Origin: Oscillospiraceae bacterium
GTDB taxonomy: Bacteria; Bacillota; Clostridia; Oscillospirales; Oscillospiraceae
NCBI GenBank assembly: GCA_021202845.1
Contig: JAJQCF010000022.1
Coordinates: 119,197-183,196, forward strand
Length of the DNA: 64,000 nucleotides
Direction of reading: 5' to 3'
Within the stretch, counting starts at the first letter, position 1. Each line of letters opens with the position of its first letter. The notes under the pieces were generated by a model. The model was given only the letters and a program-made list of their open reading frames with translations. It ran no database searches and was not told where the DNA came from. Positions 17,197 through 27,700 of the stretch are shown piece after piece. The position numbers were made by a program, and so were the translations under genes.

Positions 17197-18633
17197 TCAG
17201 AACCGATATTCCTCCTGAACGCTTATCCAGTGGTCGGTGGTGAACTTGTCTATGACCCACTTGCCGTTGAAGCGGCCTATGCCGGACTGCTTCACGCCGC
17301 CGAACATCACGTTTGGTTCGTCATTTATCGACTGGTCGTTGACGTGTACCATGCCGGTGTCGATGCGCTTGGCGACCTGTATGCCGTGGTAGAGGTCGCG
17401 CGTGAAAACGCTGCCGGAAAGGCCGTAGTCCGTGTCGTTGGCTATGGCTATGGCGTCGTCCTCGTCCTTGGCGCGTATCACGCTGACAACGGGGCCGAAG
17501 ACCTCGCAGTTTGCTGTCGGCATATCCATTGTCACATCGGAGAGTATCCACGGATAGATGCAGTTGCCCACCGTCTTGCCCTCCAGCGCCACGGTGCAGC
17601 CCGCCGCTATGGAGCCGGCTATGCAGTCCTCAACGTGGCGGCGCTGAATATCGTCAATAATGGGGCCAACGAACACTTCCGGGTCGCGCGGGTCGCCGAC
17701 CTTTACGTCCTTCAGCTCCGCTTTCAGCGCCTCGATGAAGTCGGCGTAAACCTCCTTGACGCAAATGACGCGGTTTATGCCCATGCAGACCTGCCCTTGG
17801 TTGAAGTAGCCTCCGAACTTGGCTGCCGCCGCCGCACGCTTGATGTCAGCGTCGGCGAGCACGAGCATGACGTTGTTGCCGCCGAGCTCCAGCGAAACGT
17901 CCTTCAGGTGACCGCAGGCCAGCTCGCCTATGCGCCGGCCAACCTCGGTGGAGCCGGTGAAGGAGATGAGCCGCGGAATGGGGTGAGTTACGAAGTAGTC
18001 GCCAATCTCGCTGCCGCGCCCCGCAATGACGTTGAAAAGTCCGGCGGGGAGTCCGGCGCGCTCAAATATTTCCGCAAGGAGAAAGGCCGAGCCGGGGGTG
18101 TTGGATGCCGGCTTGAGCACAACGGCGTTGCCGGTGGCTATCGCGGGCAGCACGCTGCGTATTGCCAGCACGAGCGGTACGTTCCACGGCGCGATAACGC
18201 CAATCACGCCCTTGGGCATTTTGAATACGTAATTGGCCTTGCCGGGGGTGACGGACGGCTGTATTTTGCCTTCCATCATATGGGGAAAGGACATGACCTC
18301 CTTGACAAAGTCCTTGCAGGTTGCGTACTCATAGGCGCACTTGGCGACTGTGCAGCCGGCTTCGGTGGAGAGTACGTCGAAGATGTCGTCTTTGTAGTAA
18401 TCGAAGGCCTCCAGCAGGCGCTCGAGCACGGCCTGCTGCTCGTCGGGACGGAGCTTGCCCCACTGCTTCTGGGCGGCCTCCGCGGCCTCGTAAGCGGCGT
18501 CAACGTCCGCGGGGGAGGCGCTGCGGTAGCTGTAGAGCGCTTCGCCGGTGTAGGCGTTGTAGTTTGTCAGCACCGACTCGCCGGAGCCTTCGACCCACTG
18601 ACCGTTTATGTATTGTTTGGTGTATGCCCTCAT
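17197..18633 (-). CDS. NAD(P)-dependent aldehyde dehydrogenase
   Basis: 478 residues from the ATG at 18633, chosen because GGAGG lies six bases upstream; a longer frame exists but adds an unrelated leader. Hallmarks are the PWNVP oxyanion region, SFTGSTEVGRRI nucleotide-binding loop, LELGGNN with the general-base Glu, FNQGQVCMGINR with the catalytic Cys, and EVFGPVVSV. It oxidises an aldehyde to an acid or acyl product; the C-terminal style (KQSGIGRF...WISVQ) resembles benzaldehyde/aryl-aldehyde enzymes, but the substrate is open. Last gene of the symporter operon, so it probably acts on the product of the SDR encoded just upstream. Confidence 0.93.
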   Translation of the reverse strand: MRAYTKQYINGQWVEGSGESVLTNYNAYTGEALYSYRSASPADVDAAYEAAEAAQKQWGKLRPDEQQAVLERLLEAFDYYKDDIFDVLSTEAGCTVAKCAYEYATCKDFVKEVMSFPHMMEGKIQPSVTPGKANYVFKMPKGVIGVIAPWNVPLVLAIRSVLPAIATGNAVVLKPASNTPGSAFLLAEIFERAGLPAGLFNVIAGRGSEIGDYFVTHPIPRLISFTGSTEVGRRIGELACGHLKDVSLELGGNNVMLVLADADIKRAAAAAKFGGYFNQGQVCMGINRVICVKEVYADFIEALKAELKDVKVGDPRDPEVFVGPIIDDIQRRHVEDCIAGSIAAGCTVALEGKTVGNCIYPWILSDVTMDMPTANCEVFGPVVSVIRAKDEDDAIAIANDTDYGLSGSVFTRDLYHGIQVAKRIDTGMVHVNDQSINDEPNVMFGGVKQSGIGRFNGKWVIDKFTTDHWISVQEEYRF

Positions 18634-18671
18634 AAAAACCTCCATGCCTGTCGGCGTCTGAATTTTCGCGT

Positions 18672-18706
18672 GACCCCGCCCCGAGAGTGATAGGCGGGAC
18701 GGGGTC
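18672..18706 (-). other. Intercistronic hairpin between SDR and aldehyde dehydrogenase genes
   Basis: GACCCCG (18672-18678) pairs with CGGGGTC (18700-18706), with an inner CCCG/CGGG extension. It sits in the 115-bp gap between the two genes and has no U-tract in the direction of transcription, so it is more likely an mRNA stability or processing element than a terminator. Very AT-rich DNA lies on its upstream side (18718-18755). Confidence 0.4.
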
Positions 18707-18748
18707 AAAGTAGGGGGATATAATATGTTTATATTATATTTTAATATT

Positions 18749-19522
18749 TTAATAGTGAATTGAGCCGCCGTCAACATTTATGTTCTGGCCGCTGATGAAG
18801 CTGCTGGCGTCGGTGACGAGGAAGGCAATCGCGCCCACAACGTCGTCCGCCATCATGCCGCGGCGAATGGCGCGGTCATTGATGTTGCGCTCGGAGTTCT
18901 GCTTCAAGTCCTCCGGAGAGCCCGCTAACTGCTTTGAAGCGTCGGTGAGAGCATAGCCCGGCGTGACAGAGTTTACGCGGATATTATAAGCTCCCAGCTC
19001 GTTTGCCATCGTGCGCGTCATCGCCCACACTGCGCCCTTGGAGGCGACATAGTGGCACAGCCCCGGGACACCCTGCAAAATGGAGCAGGAGGAGATGTTG
19101 ACGATAGAGCCGCTCTGCTGGGCAATCATCTGCGGCACAACGCCCTTTGTCATCTGCCATGTGCCCTTGACGTTCACGCTGAACACCTTGTCCCACTCGT
19201 CGGGGTCAAGGTCTTGGAACGGGCCCATTGTCAGCCCGCCGTAGAGACCGGCGTTGTTGACAAGTCCGTCTATTCTGCCGAAAGCCGCCAGAACCTTGTC
19301 CACCGCGGCGGTGACCTCGTCCATGCTGCATATGTTGCACACGGCGGGGATACAGCGCACGCCGTACTGCGCCTCGATGTCCGCGCAGTAAGCAGGCTCT
19401 CTCATATCGAGCGCCGCCACGTCGGCGCCGTGCTCGGCAAGAATTTTAACAAGCTCAGTGCCAAAGCCTCCGGCCGCGCCGGTGACTATAATTGCTTTTC
19501 CTGTAAGGTCAAAACGCTTCAT
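18749..19522 (-). CDS. SDR-family oxidoreductase
   Basis: 257 residues of the classical short-chain dehydrogenase type: TGAAGGFG cofactor loop near residue 15, NNAG motif, ISSCS with the catalytic Ser, and Y-V-A-S-K with catalytic Tyr and Lys, ending ISGQNINVDGG. Acidic residues after strand 2 (ALDMREP) suggest NAD(H) preference. It probably interconverts an alcohol and a ketone or aldehyde. Its ATG overlaps the stop of the 47-residue protein gene (ATGA), tying it to the symporter operon; the aldehyde dehydrogenase follows. Substrate unknown. Confidence 0.92.
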   Translation of the reverse strand: MKRFDLTGKAIIVTGAAGGFGTELVKILAEHGADVAALDMREPAYCADIEAQYGVRCIPAVCNICSMDEVTAAVDKVLAAFGRIDGLVNNAGLYGGLTMGPFQDLDPDEWDKVFSVNVKGTWQMTKGVVPQMIAQQSGSIVNISSCSILQGVPGLCHYVASKGAVWAMTRTMANELGAYNIRVNSVTPGYALTDASKQLAGSPEDLKQNSERNINDRAIRRGMMADDVVGAIAFLVTDASSFISGQNINVDGGSIHY

Positions 19523-19662
19523 TTTTTACCTCCGTGTTTGGTGATGGTTTCGTCCTTAATTTCGCCGCGTTCCACCTGCCGTTTGTAGGCAATAATGGAC
19601 AGTACGCACAAAACTACTATAACGCCTAAAAGATAGACCGCAAGAAAAATATCAATACCCAT
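19519..19662 (-). CDS. Small membrane protein (47 aa), possible symporter accessory protein
   Basis: 47 residues: one hydrophobic helix (residues 3-25, IFLAVYLLGVIVVLCVLSII) and a charged tail (YKRQVERGEIKDE...). GGAGG precedes the ATG by nine bases, and the stop overlaps the SDR start. Tiny single-helix proteins are known beside SSS-type symporters in Firmicutes, where they are thought to be accessory subunits; this one and the next fit that pattern by size, topology and position. The pairing with this symporter is inferred. Confidence 0.75.
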   Translation of the reverse strand: MGIDIFLAVYLLGVIVVLCVLSIIAYKRQVERGEIKDETITKHGGKK

Positions 19663-19674
19663 GAACTATTCCTC

Positions 19675-19785
19675 CTATTCGTCGTCTTCTTCGTTGTGTG
19701 TCAGCTTGAATATTGCAAAAACAATAAGGTTCAGCACAAAGGAAATTACAAGGATTTCAATTAACGTAATAGTTACCCATGACAT
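19675..19785 (-). CDS. Small membrane protein (36 aa), possible symporter accessory protein
   Basis: 36 residues with one membrane helix (about residues 5-28, TITLIEILVISFVLNLIVF) and an acidic end (HNEEDDE). AAGGAGG lies nine bases before the ATG, an excellent ribosome site for so short a frame. It directly follows the symporter gene (31 bp) and precedes the 47-residue protein. The acidic C-terminus here and basic tail of its neighbour could let the two pair, but this is speculation. Confidence 0.75.
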   Translation of the reverse strand: MSWVTITLIEILVISFVLNLIVFAIFKLTHNEEDDE

Positions 19786-19816
19786 AGCTTATTCCTCCTT
19801 CATACGCACAGGGCAA

Positions 19817-21304
19817 TCAGCCTGCCGATGCTGCCTTGGCGGCCTTTTCGGCTTGCTTTTGCAGCTTTATTTGCTTGAGCATACCGGTCTCGCCCGGCAT
19901 TGCCAGATTGAGAATTATGCCAAGTCCTATTGTCACGACGGCAACGGGATAGAACGGGCTGGTGAAGTAGTCGGGGCACCAAGCGGGGCAGGCGAACGTC
20001 CACCAGAAGTTCACAACAGTTGTGGCAATGAGGTTAATCCACGCCGCCTTGCGGTTTATTTTCCAGCACATTCCGATGAGATAGTTGACGAATATCGGCA
20101 TACTCAGCGAGAAGCACCAGAAGAACATGGCCATAATGTTGGTGACCTGCAGCGCGCCGAACGTGGCCATGACGGTGACGACTATAACGACAATGCGTCC
20201 GAGCCAGATGTTATATTTCTCTGTGTGCTGCTTGCCGGACAGGGGCTTTATGATGTCGTCGGTGAGGACGTGGGCGACGGCCAGAATCATGCCGGAGCCG
20301 GTGGAGATGAGCGCGCAGAGCAGTGCGACCATTGTTACGCCTATCATCCAAGAGGGCATCATTTGCAGACAGAGCTCCGCAACGGAAAGGCGGCTGTTTT
20401 CGGCAATGGCCTCGACAACGCTGGGGATGGCGAGAGCGGTGACGCCGAGTATGACCCACGGGAACGCCGCGACGGTGTTGAACAGACCGCCGACGAAGGC
20501 GCCTCTGCGGATATCCTTGTCGCTCTTGGCCGCCAGCATGGGCTGGTACATGGCGTGCTCGCTGGCGACGGAGAGAACGTGCAGCACAACGACGGGAATC
20601 GCCACGCCGAAAACTATGCTGGGGGAGAAGCTGAAGAGGTTGGTGGCGGCGGTGTTGCCCGCGGCCTCGTACACGGCCTGAATACTTGCGTATCCGCCGT
20701 CAAGATGGTTGCCTACATAAATAACGGCGACGAACGAGCCGACTATCAGGACGACGGCGTTTATAATGTTCATCAGCGCCGCTTGCAGCATACCGGCCAG
20801 AAGTATGTATATAACCATTATAAGACCGGCCAGAAGTATGCAGTAGGGAGCATAGGGCAGGTTGCCTCCGCTGAGGCAGTAGATGACGGTTGAAGTGCCG
20901 AGCAGCTCGCTCATGGCGATGCCGAGCCAGCCTGCGGGAGCCAGAGAGGTGTTGACAATCTTTATCTTCGGTCCGAACACCTTGCCCAGAGCCTGCGGGA
21001 ACGTGTCCACCTTGAGCTTTCTGAACCAAGGGCCGAACCAGTAGAGGAACACGGGGACGAACACGCCGCCCGCAAGTATGCTCCACCAGAGAACGCCGAC
21101 GCCCATGCCGGCCTGCTCGATGAGCGAGGTGGTGTGGCCGCCGCCCAAGGGCGCGAGAACGAAGGTACACATAACGGCGAACCAGCCGAGCTGTCCTTTG
21201 GCGACAAAGAAGTCTTCTCCTGTTTTCATTCTCTTTTTGGCGATAAAGCCGAAGAGAATACTGAAAAATGCGAAATAAGCAACGCAGATTAGTATTGCTA
21301 CCAT
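19817..21304 (-). CDS. SSS-family sodium:solute symporter
   Basis: 495 residues with about 13 membrane helices. The start has AGGAGG eight bases upstream. The GEDFFVAKGQLGWFAV region after helix 1 and the TSLIEQAGMG...WW segment are typical of solute:sodium symporters (SLC5 fold), as is STGSGMILAVAHVLTDDI in helix 8. It would use the sodium gradient to import an organic solute. First gene of an operon with two tiny membrane proteins, an SDR and an aldehyde dehydrogenase, so the solute is likely an alcohol, aldehyde or hydroxy-compound catabolised by them. The exact substrate is not evident. Confidence 0.93.
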   Translation of the reverse strand: MVAILICVAYFAFFSILFGFIAKKRMKTGEDFFVAKGQLGWFAVMCTFVLAPLGGGHTTSLIEQAGMGVGVLWWSILAGGVFVPVFLYWFGPWFRKLKVDTFPQALGKVFGPKIKIVNTSLAPAGWLGIAMSELLGTSTVIYCLSGGNLPYAPYCILLAGLIMVIYILLAGMLQAALMNIINAVVLIVGSFVAVIYVGNHLDGGYASIQAVYEAAGNTAATNLFSFSPSIVFGVAIPVVVLHVLSVASEHAMYQPMLAAKSDKDIRRGAFVGGLFNTVAAFPWVILGVTALAIPSVVEAIAENSRLSVAELCLQMMPSWMIGVTMVALLCALISTGSGMILAVAHVLTDDIIKPLSGKQHTEKYNIWLGRIVVIVVTVMATFGALQVTNIMAMFFWCFSLSMPIFVNYLIGMCWKINRKAAWINLIATTVVNFWWTFACPAWCPDYFTSPFYPVAVVTIGLGIILNLAMPGETGMLKQIKLQKQAEKAAKAASAG

Positions 21305-21471
21305 TTGTACTCCTCCTGTTTAAGAGATATAGTGGGGATAAAGCGAAATGGATGCCGAATTGAAATTTCCTATAAGCCACGCCTCCCAAGTCAAATGTTT
21401 TGCCTGTGCTTATCCGTCTCGTTTTCATCAGTACCACTGCGCAATATGGAACGGAAAGATACGGATACAAC

Positions 21472-21483
21472 ATTGTATACAAT
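21472..21483. promoter_or_regulatory. Perfect 12-bp palindrome, candidate FadR/GntR-type operator
   Basis: ATTGTATACAAT is a perfect palindrome containing the GT-N2-AC core used by FadR-type GntR repressors. It lies about 50-60 bp downstream of the predicted start of the symporter operon transcript. Confidence 0.55.
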
Positions 21484-21539
21484 CGACGCCGAAAAAATTT
21501 GCGAGTTCGCTCGCCAACCTATCAACAATTCTTAATGCA

Positions 21540-21568
21540 ACTATACTCCGCGAATCGGCGCTTGTCAA
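21540..21568 (-). promoter_or_regulatory. Sigma-A promoter of the symporter operon
   Basis: On the minus strand TTGACA (21563-21568) is followed by a 17-bp spacer and TATAGT (21540-21545). The predicted start is near 21533, giving a leader of about 230 nt before the symporter ATG. One palindrome touches the upstream edge of the -35 box and a second lies downstream. Confidence 0.7.
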
Positions 21569-21571
21569 GAG

Positions 21572-21583
21572 ATTGTATACCAA
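21572..21583. promoter_or_regulatory. Second, imperfect copy of the operator palindrome
   Basis: ATTGTATACCAA matches the perfect site at 21472-21483 in 10 of 12 positions, starts exactly 100 bp from it and lies three bases beyond the -35 box of the symporter promoter. The arrangement would suit a repressor binding both sites across a DNA loop. Confidence 0.5.
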
Positions 21584-21669
21584 AATGTATTATTTCAGCG
21601 ATACGCGCAAAAACGGTTGATGATTTTTGTGGGAAGTGATGATACGGGCGAGGGAAGGGGCGGATTTTA

Positions 21670-21699
21670 TTGTACTTACATTTTACAAAGTGCTGATAA
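21670..21699 (+). promoter_or_regulatory. Possible promoter of the giant phosphoesterase gene
   Basis: TTGTAC (21670-21675), an 18-bp spacer and TGATAA (21694-21699) on the plus strand lie about 95 bp before the ATG at 21797. The match is moderate and no better candidate was seen. Confidence 0.35.
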
Positions 21700-21796
21700 C
21701 AATTTTTACACCCGAAAATTAAACTTAAAACGTATGGCGGCGGCCGAGCTGCGTTAGGCCGTGCCATATAGATTATTTTTTGAAAGGGAAAAACAG

Positions 21797-24700
21797 ATGA
21801 ACGCAAAAAGAAGAGGAATTGCAATGCTTCTGGCAATCCTGATGTGCTTCTCGATGCTGCCTACCTCGCTGGCGGCTGACGAAACGCAGACGGATAGTGA
21901 GACCGCGGAGAACCTCGTCGTTACATTTGAAACCGACGAGCATACCACGGTTGACCTCTACTACTCGAAAGACAATTATGAAACAGCAGACGAAACAGAT
22001 GTGACCTCCGCGTATGTGCGCGGCAAGGGTTCAACCGAAATTGACAACTCCGGCGACGGACAGGTCAACTTCAAGGTGAACGCGGACGAGGGCTACACCT
22101 ATACAATCGAAGTTGACCCTGAGACCGGTTACAACAACTGCAAGGGCGAGGACGAAACAGGCGCCGCCGACATCTGGCGCATCACCAAGATTTCTTCCGA
22201 CCTGACGGTGACAATCACCTCCGCCGCTGAGAGCAGTGAGGGCGAGGACACGGAAAGCGGCGAGGCTTCCGCGACAGCTGCCACTATTTTGTACACAAAC
22301 GACGTACATACCTATATTGACGAGGACATTACCTACTCCCTCGCAGCCGGTTATCGTGACACGCTGGAAAATGTTCTGCTGGTTGACGCAGGCGACCATG
22401 TGCAGGGCACAGCATACGGCGGAATGGATAACGGTCAAACTATAATAGAGCTGATGAACGCCGCGGGCTATGACCTTGCCACGCTGGGCAACCATGAGTT
22501 TGACTACGGCATGGACGGCGCAATGAACGCCATTGAGTGGGCGGACTTCCCCTATGTCTCCTGCAACTTCTACCATGAATCAAACGGAGTTGCCGGTGAT
22601 TTGGTGCTGGACGCTTACAAGGTTTTTGAAGTGAACGGCATTTCGATTGCCTTCGTGGGCATTACAACGCCGGAGAGCTTTACGAAATCCACACCGAAAT
22701 ATTTTCAGGATAATGACGGAAACTACATTTACGGTATCGCGGGCGGCGAGGACGGCGAAGAGCTTTACGAGTATGTTCAAAAAGCCATAGACGCCGCCTC
22801 CGAAGAGGCCGACTATGTTATCGCGCTTGGCCACCTTGGCGACGCGGCAAGCTCCTCTCCTTGGACAAGCGAGGAGGTCATTGCCAACACCACCGGCCTT
22901 GACGCCTTTATCGACGGCCATTCCCACAGCACCGTTGAAATGAAAACCATAGCGGACAAGGACGGCAACGCTGTTGTCCTGACGCAGACCGGTTCTTACT
23001 TCAAAGCTCTCGGTCAAATGACTATCTCCGAGGACGGAACAATCACTACCGAGCTGCTCGATGCCGATGACCTTGCAGACGTTGAAAAGAACGCGGAGGT
23101 CGAGGCCATTGAAGAGGCTTGGATTGCCGATGTTGACGAACAGCTCGGCGAGAAGATTGCCGAGACCGACATTGACTTCACGGTGTATTACGAAGACACC
23201 GGCAGCCGCGCAGTACGCAAGAGCGAGACCAATATGGGCGACTTGAACGCAGACGCTTATTATTGGTACATCAACGAAAAAGAGGGCTTGGACTGCGACT
23301 TGGCCGTTATGAACGGCGGCGGTGTCCGCGCCAGCATAGATGCGGGCGATTGGACATACCTCAGCTGCAAGACGGTGAATACCTTCGGCAACGTGCTGTG
23401 CGTCGTCGAGGTCAGCGGACAGTCCATTCTGGACGCGCTGGAGTTCGGCGCGCGCTTCACGCCCGACGCCGAGTGCGGCGGGTTCCTGCAGATTGCCGGA
23501 GCCAGCTATGAAATAGATACCAGCATAGCCAATACCGTGCAGGTAGACGACAAGAGCGTCTGGACAGGCGCTCCCACCGGCGACTACCGCGTTACTAATG
23601 TTAAGATTTACAACAAGGAAACAGGCGAGTATGAGGCGCTGGAGCTTGACAAGACCTACACAATCGCGGGCACAAACTACACGCTCCGCGACTGCGGCGA
23701 CGGCTTTGATATGTTTGGCGACAGCGTGCTTGTTAAGGACTATATTACCGAGGATTACCTCGCGCTGGCTGCCTACCTCCAGTCCTTCGCGGACAGCGAC
23801 GGCAACGGCTATGCCGACGTTTCCACCGAAAACAGCCCCCTCGCTGCCTATGAGGGCTATCTGTTGGATTATGAGAGCAGCACCGGCGCCGGACGCATTA
23901 CCAATATAACCGGCGCAGATAAATGGGCTCCGACCGACCTCGTTGTGAACATCGGCGCGACAGAGGACAGCATCAGCGTGGTTTGGTATGACACCAGCGC
24001 CAATGCCGGAACGCTGACATTCGGCGGAACCGATTACACGGCAAGCGTTTCCGCGGCGCAGCGCGAGGGCTATTACGTCAACCGCGTGACGCTCTCCGGC
24101 CTCACCGCGGAGACAGACTACAGATACACCATTACCTCCGGCGACGGCGAGAATTCCGAGACTTATACTTACACAACCGCCGCTTTCGGCGACGGCGAGG
24201 AATTCAGCTTTGCCATCGTCGGCGACCCGCAGATTGGCGCGAGCGGCAATGCCGACAGCGACACCGAGGGCTGGGCAGCGGCTGTCGAGGCCATGCTCTC
24301 TGACGGCACGAGCTACAGCTTCCTGTTCTCAATGGGCGACCAAGTCAACTCCTACTACAAGGCCGACGCCAGCAACAGCGCGGCGGTTGAGAGCGAGTAT
24401 GACGGTTATCTGAGCGCCGCAGGTCTCAGCGGCATAGCAATGGCGACTATAGTCGGCAACCACGACGCGGGCGGCAACACCACGGCTTATTCCGACCACT
24501 TCGCAATGCCGAATGTCTCCGATTACGGCAAGGCGCTCAACGACAACTACAGCGCGGGTTATCTCGGCGATGCTGCGGCCACAGTCGATTCCGACGGCGC
24601 GGCTGACTACTACTTCACCTACAACGGCGTGCTGTTCATGGTCCTGAACTCCAGCAACGAGTCCATTGCCGAGCACAAGGAGTTCATGGAAAAGACAATA

Positions 24701-27700
24701 GAGGCTAACCCCGACGTCAACTGGACGGTGGTTGCCTTCCATAAGTCCATTTACTCGGTAGCGAGCCACGTCACGGAGAGCGACATAGAAACTCTGCGCA
24801 ACGGACTTTCCCCGATATTCGCAGACCTCGGCATAGACCTTGTGCTGCAAGGCCACGACCACGTTTACGCCCGCAGCTACGTTATGGGCGGCACGACCGG
24901 CATGGAAGCACAGGTAACTGACGAGGCGGAAACCGACATCTACAACGCCGACGGCGTAGTGTACGTGACCTTCAACTCCGCCTCCGGCAGCAAGTTCTAC
25001 AACATCACAAACGAAGCGTTCACCTACACCGCTGTGCAGAATCAGGAAAAGGTTGCCAACTACTCTACCGCCACCGTGACGGAGGACAGCTTCACCGTGA
25101 CGACCTACCGCGTGACCGACGGCTCTGTTGTGGACACCTTCACTCTGCACAAGGGCGCTGAAGCCGAGTGGGCTCCGACCGACCTCGTTGTGAACATCGG
25201 CGCAACTGAGGACAGCATCAGCGTGGTTTGGTACGACACCAGCGCCAATGCCGGAACGCTGACGTTCGGCGGCAAAGAGTACACCGCTGATATATCCGCG
25301 GCCTCTCGTGAGGGCTATTACATCAACCGCGTGAGCGTGACCGACCTCCAGCCCTCCACTGATTATACTTATACCATTACCTCCGGAGATGGACTGGTAT
25401 CCCAGACCTACACCTACACTACCACCGCTTTCGGTGAGGGCAAGACGTTCAGCTTCGCCATTGTCGGCGACCCGCAGATAGGCGCGAGCGGCAATGCCGA
25501 CAGCGACATTGTGGGCTGGAACACCGCGGTTAATACCATTCTCTCCAACGGCACGGCCTATAGCTTTCTGTTCTCAATGGGCGACCAAGTCAACGCATAC
25601 TACGGCGAAAGCTCGGAGTACGCAGGCTACAGCGCCGCTCTGACCGCCGCTATAGAAGCCTATGATGAGAGCACGGACGGCGAGTATATCGCCTATCTCG
25701 TCACCGCGCTGGGCATGAGCGGAACGGGATATGAGGAGTACATTACAAATGCGCTCCAGAGCGTCGAGCTTGCCAAAGACACCACGGATGTAGCGCTCAT
25801 TTTAAAAACCATGGGCATCTCCGGCAACAACGGGGATGATGTTGAAGCCGAGTATGACGGGTATCTCTCCCCGACAGGCCTCAGCGGCATAGCAATGGCG
25901 ACCATAGTCGGCAACCATGACGCCGGCAACGACAACTCCGCGCTCTACACCGACCACTACTCCATGCCCAACGTCACGGAGTACGGCGAGAATCAGGAGG
26001 GCGACGGCGACTACTACTTCACCTATAACGGCGTGCTGTTCATGGTGCTGAACTCCAGCAACCTCTCCATTGCCGAGCACAAGACCTTCCTTGAGGAGAC
26101 GATGGAAGCCAACCCCGACGCCACTTGGAATGTTGTCGCCTTCCATAAGTCCATTTACTCCGTAGCGAGCCACGTAACGGAGAGCGATATTGAGGCTCTG
26201 CGCCTCGGACTTGCTCCGATATTCGTTGACCTCGGCATAGACATCGTTCTCCAAGGCCACGACCACGTTTATGCCCGCAGCTACGTCATGGGCGGCGCGA
26301 ACGGCATGACGGCGCTGGACACCGAGAACGGCGCGCAGAGCGACATTTATAATGCCGACGGCGTAGTGTACGTAACCTTCAACTCCGCCTCCGGCAGCAA
26401 GTTCTACAACATCACAAACGAAGCGTTCACCTACACCGCTGTGCAGAATCAGGAAAAGGTTGCCAACTACTCTACCGCCACCGTGACGGAGGACAGCTTC
26501 ACCGTGACGACCTACCGCGTGACCGACGGTTCCGTTGTGGATACCTTTACCCTGCACAAGAGCGATGAGCAGAGCGAGAGCGTCACTCCGCCCGAGGGCG
26601 ACGTAAAGATAGCGGTTATCTCCGACGACCACCTCTATGATACCACGCTCGGCGCCAGCGGCTCCGCGTTCGAGGCGTATCTGGCAGGCGACAGAAAGCT
26701 GCTCGCCGAGAGCGAAGCGATTTTGGACTCCGCGCTGGCGACCATAGCGGAGAGCGGCGTTGATTACCTGCTCATTTCCGGCGACCTCACTAAGGACGGA
26801 GAGCGCCAGAACCATGAACTGCTGGCGGAAAAGCTGACCGCGTTCGAGGCGGAAACCGGCATCAGTGTGTTCGTCATCAACGGCAACCACGACATATCCA
26901 ACAGCAATGCCGTCAGCTTCGACGGCGACACCACCACGAGAGTGGAGACGATAGACACCGACGACTTCCGCACGATTTACGCCGACTTCGGCTACAGCGA
27001 GGCAGTTGCGGTTGACACGAACTCCCTGTCCTACGCCGTCAACCTCGGCGACGACTACCGCCTGATTGTCATTGACAGCTGCAAGTACAACGACGACAAG
27101 GACAACCCCTCGCAGGAGACCGGCGGCGAGATAGACGACGCGACCATGACTTGGGTCCTCGCGCAGATAAAAGCCGCCGTTCAGGACGGCAGACGCCCCA
27201 TAGGCATGATGCACCACGGCCTTGTCTCCCACACCGACATTGAGCCGGAGATGTTCTCCGAGTACCTTGTTGACGACTACGAAACCGTTGCCGCAACTCT
27301 GGCGGATGCGGGTCTGAACTTGGTGTTCACCGGCCACTTCCACTCTCAGGATGTCGCCGTGACGACGACGGACAGCGGCAGCACGCTCTACGATGTGGAG
27401 ACCGGCTCCCTCGTCACCAGCCCCTGCCCGATACGCTATGTCTCCCTCACCGGCAGCACGTTCAGCTACACCACCGACCATGTGACCGAGGCCGAGGGCA
27501 TAGACAACTTTGCCGAGTATGCGGACGAGTTCCTTATGAACGGCCTGCTCGGTCTGACCGCCGGCTACAAGGCAATTTCCGTGACACTGTACGGCACGAC
27601 CTACACGGCGGACGAGCTGCTTGCCGAGGGCTTCGCGGCCCACTACGCCGGAGCCGAGCAGATTGACTACAAGACGCAGAAGATTATAGCTGCCTGCGCC

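Larger units (their letters stand above)
21305..21796. other. 492-bp divergent intergenic region
   Basis: This lies between the symporter operon (-) and the giant phosphoesterase gene (+). It contains a consensus minus-strand promoter, two matching palindromes 100 bp apart and a weaker plus-strand promoter. From the minus promoter to the symporter ATG is about 230 nt of leader, in which no riboswitch class was recognised. Short frames readable here lack ribosome sites and coding character. Confidence 0.7.

Noticed and set aside
17092-18690. 532-codon plus-strand open frame
   Set aside because: It is the antisense shadow of the aldehyde dehydrogenase gene, which has all catalytic motifs and a good ribosome site; the plus-strand product has no recognisable domain.
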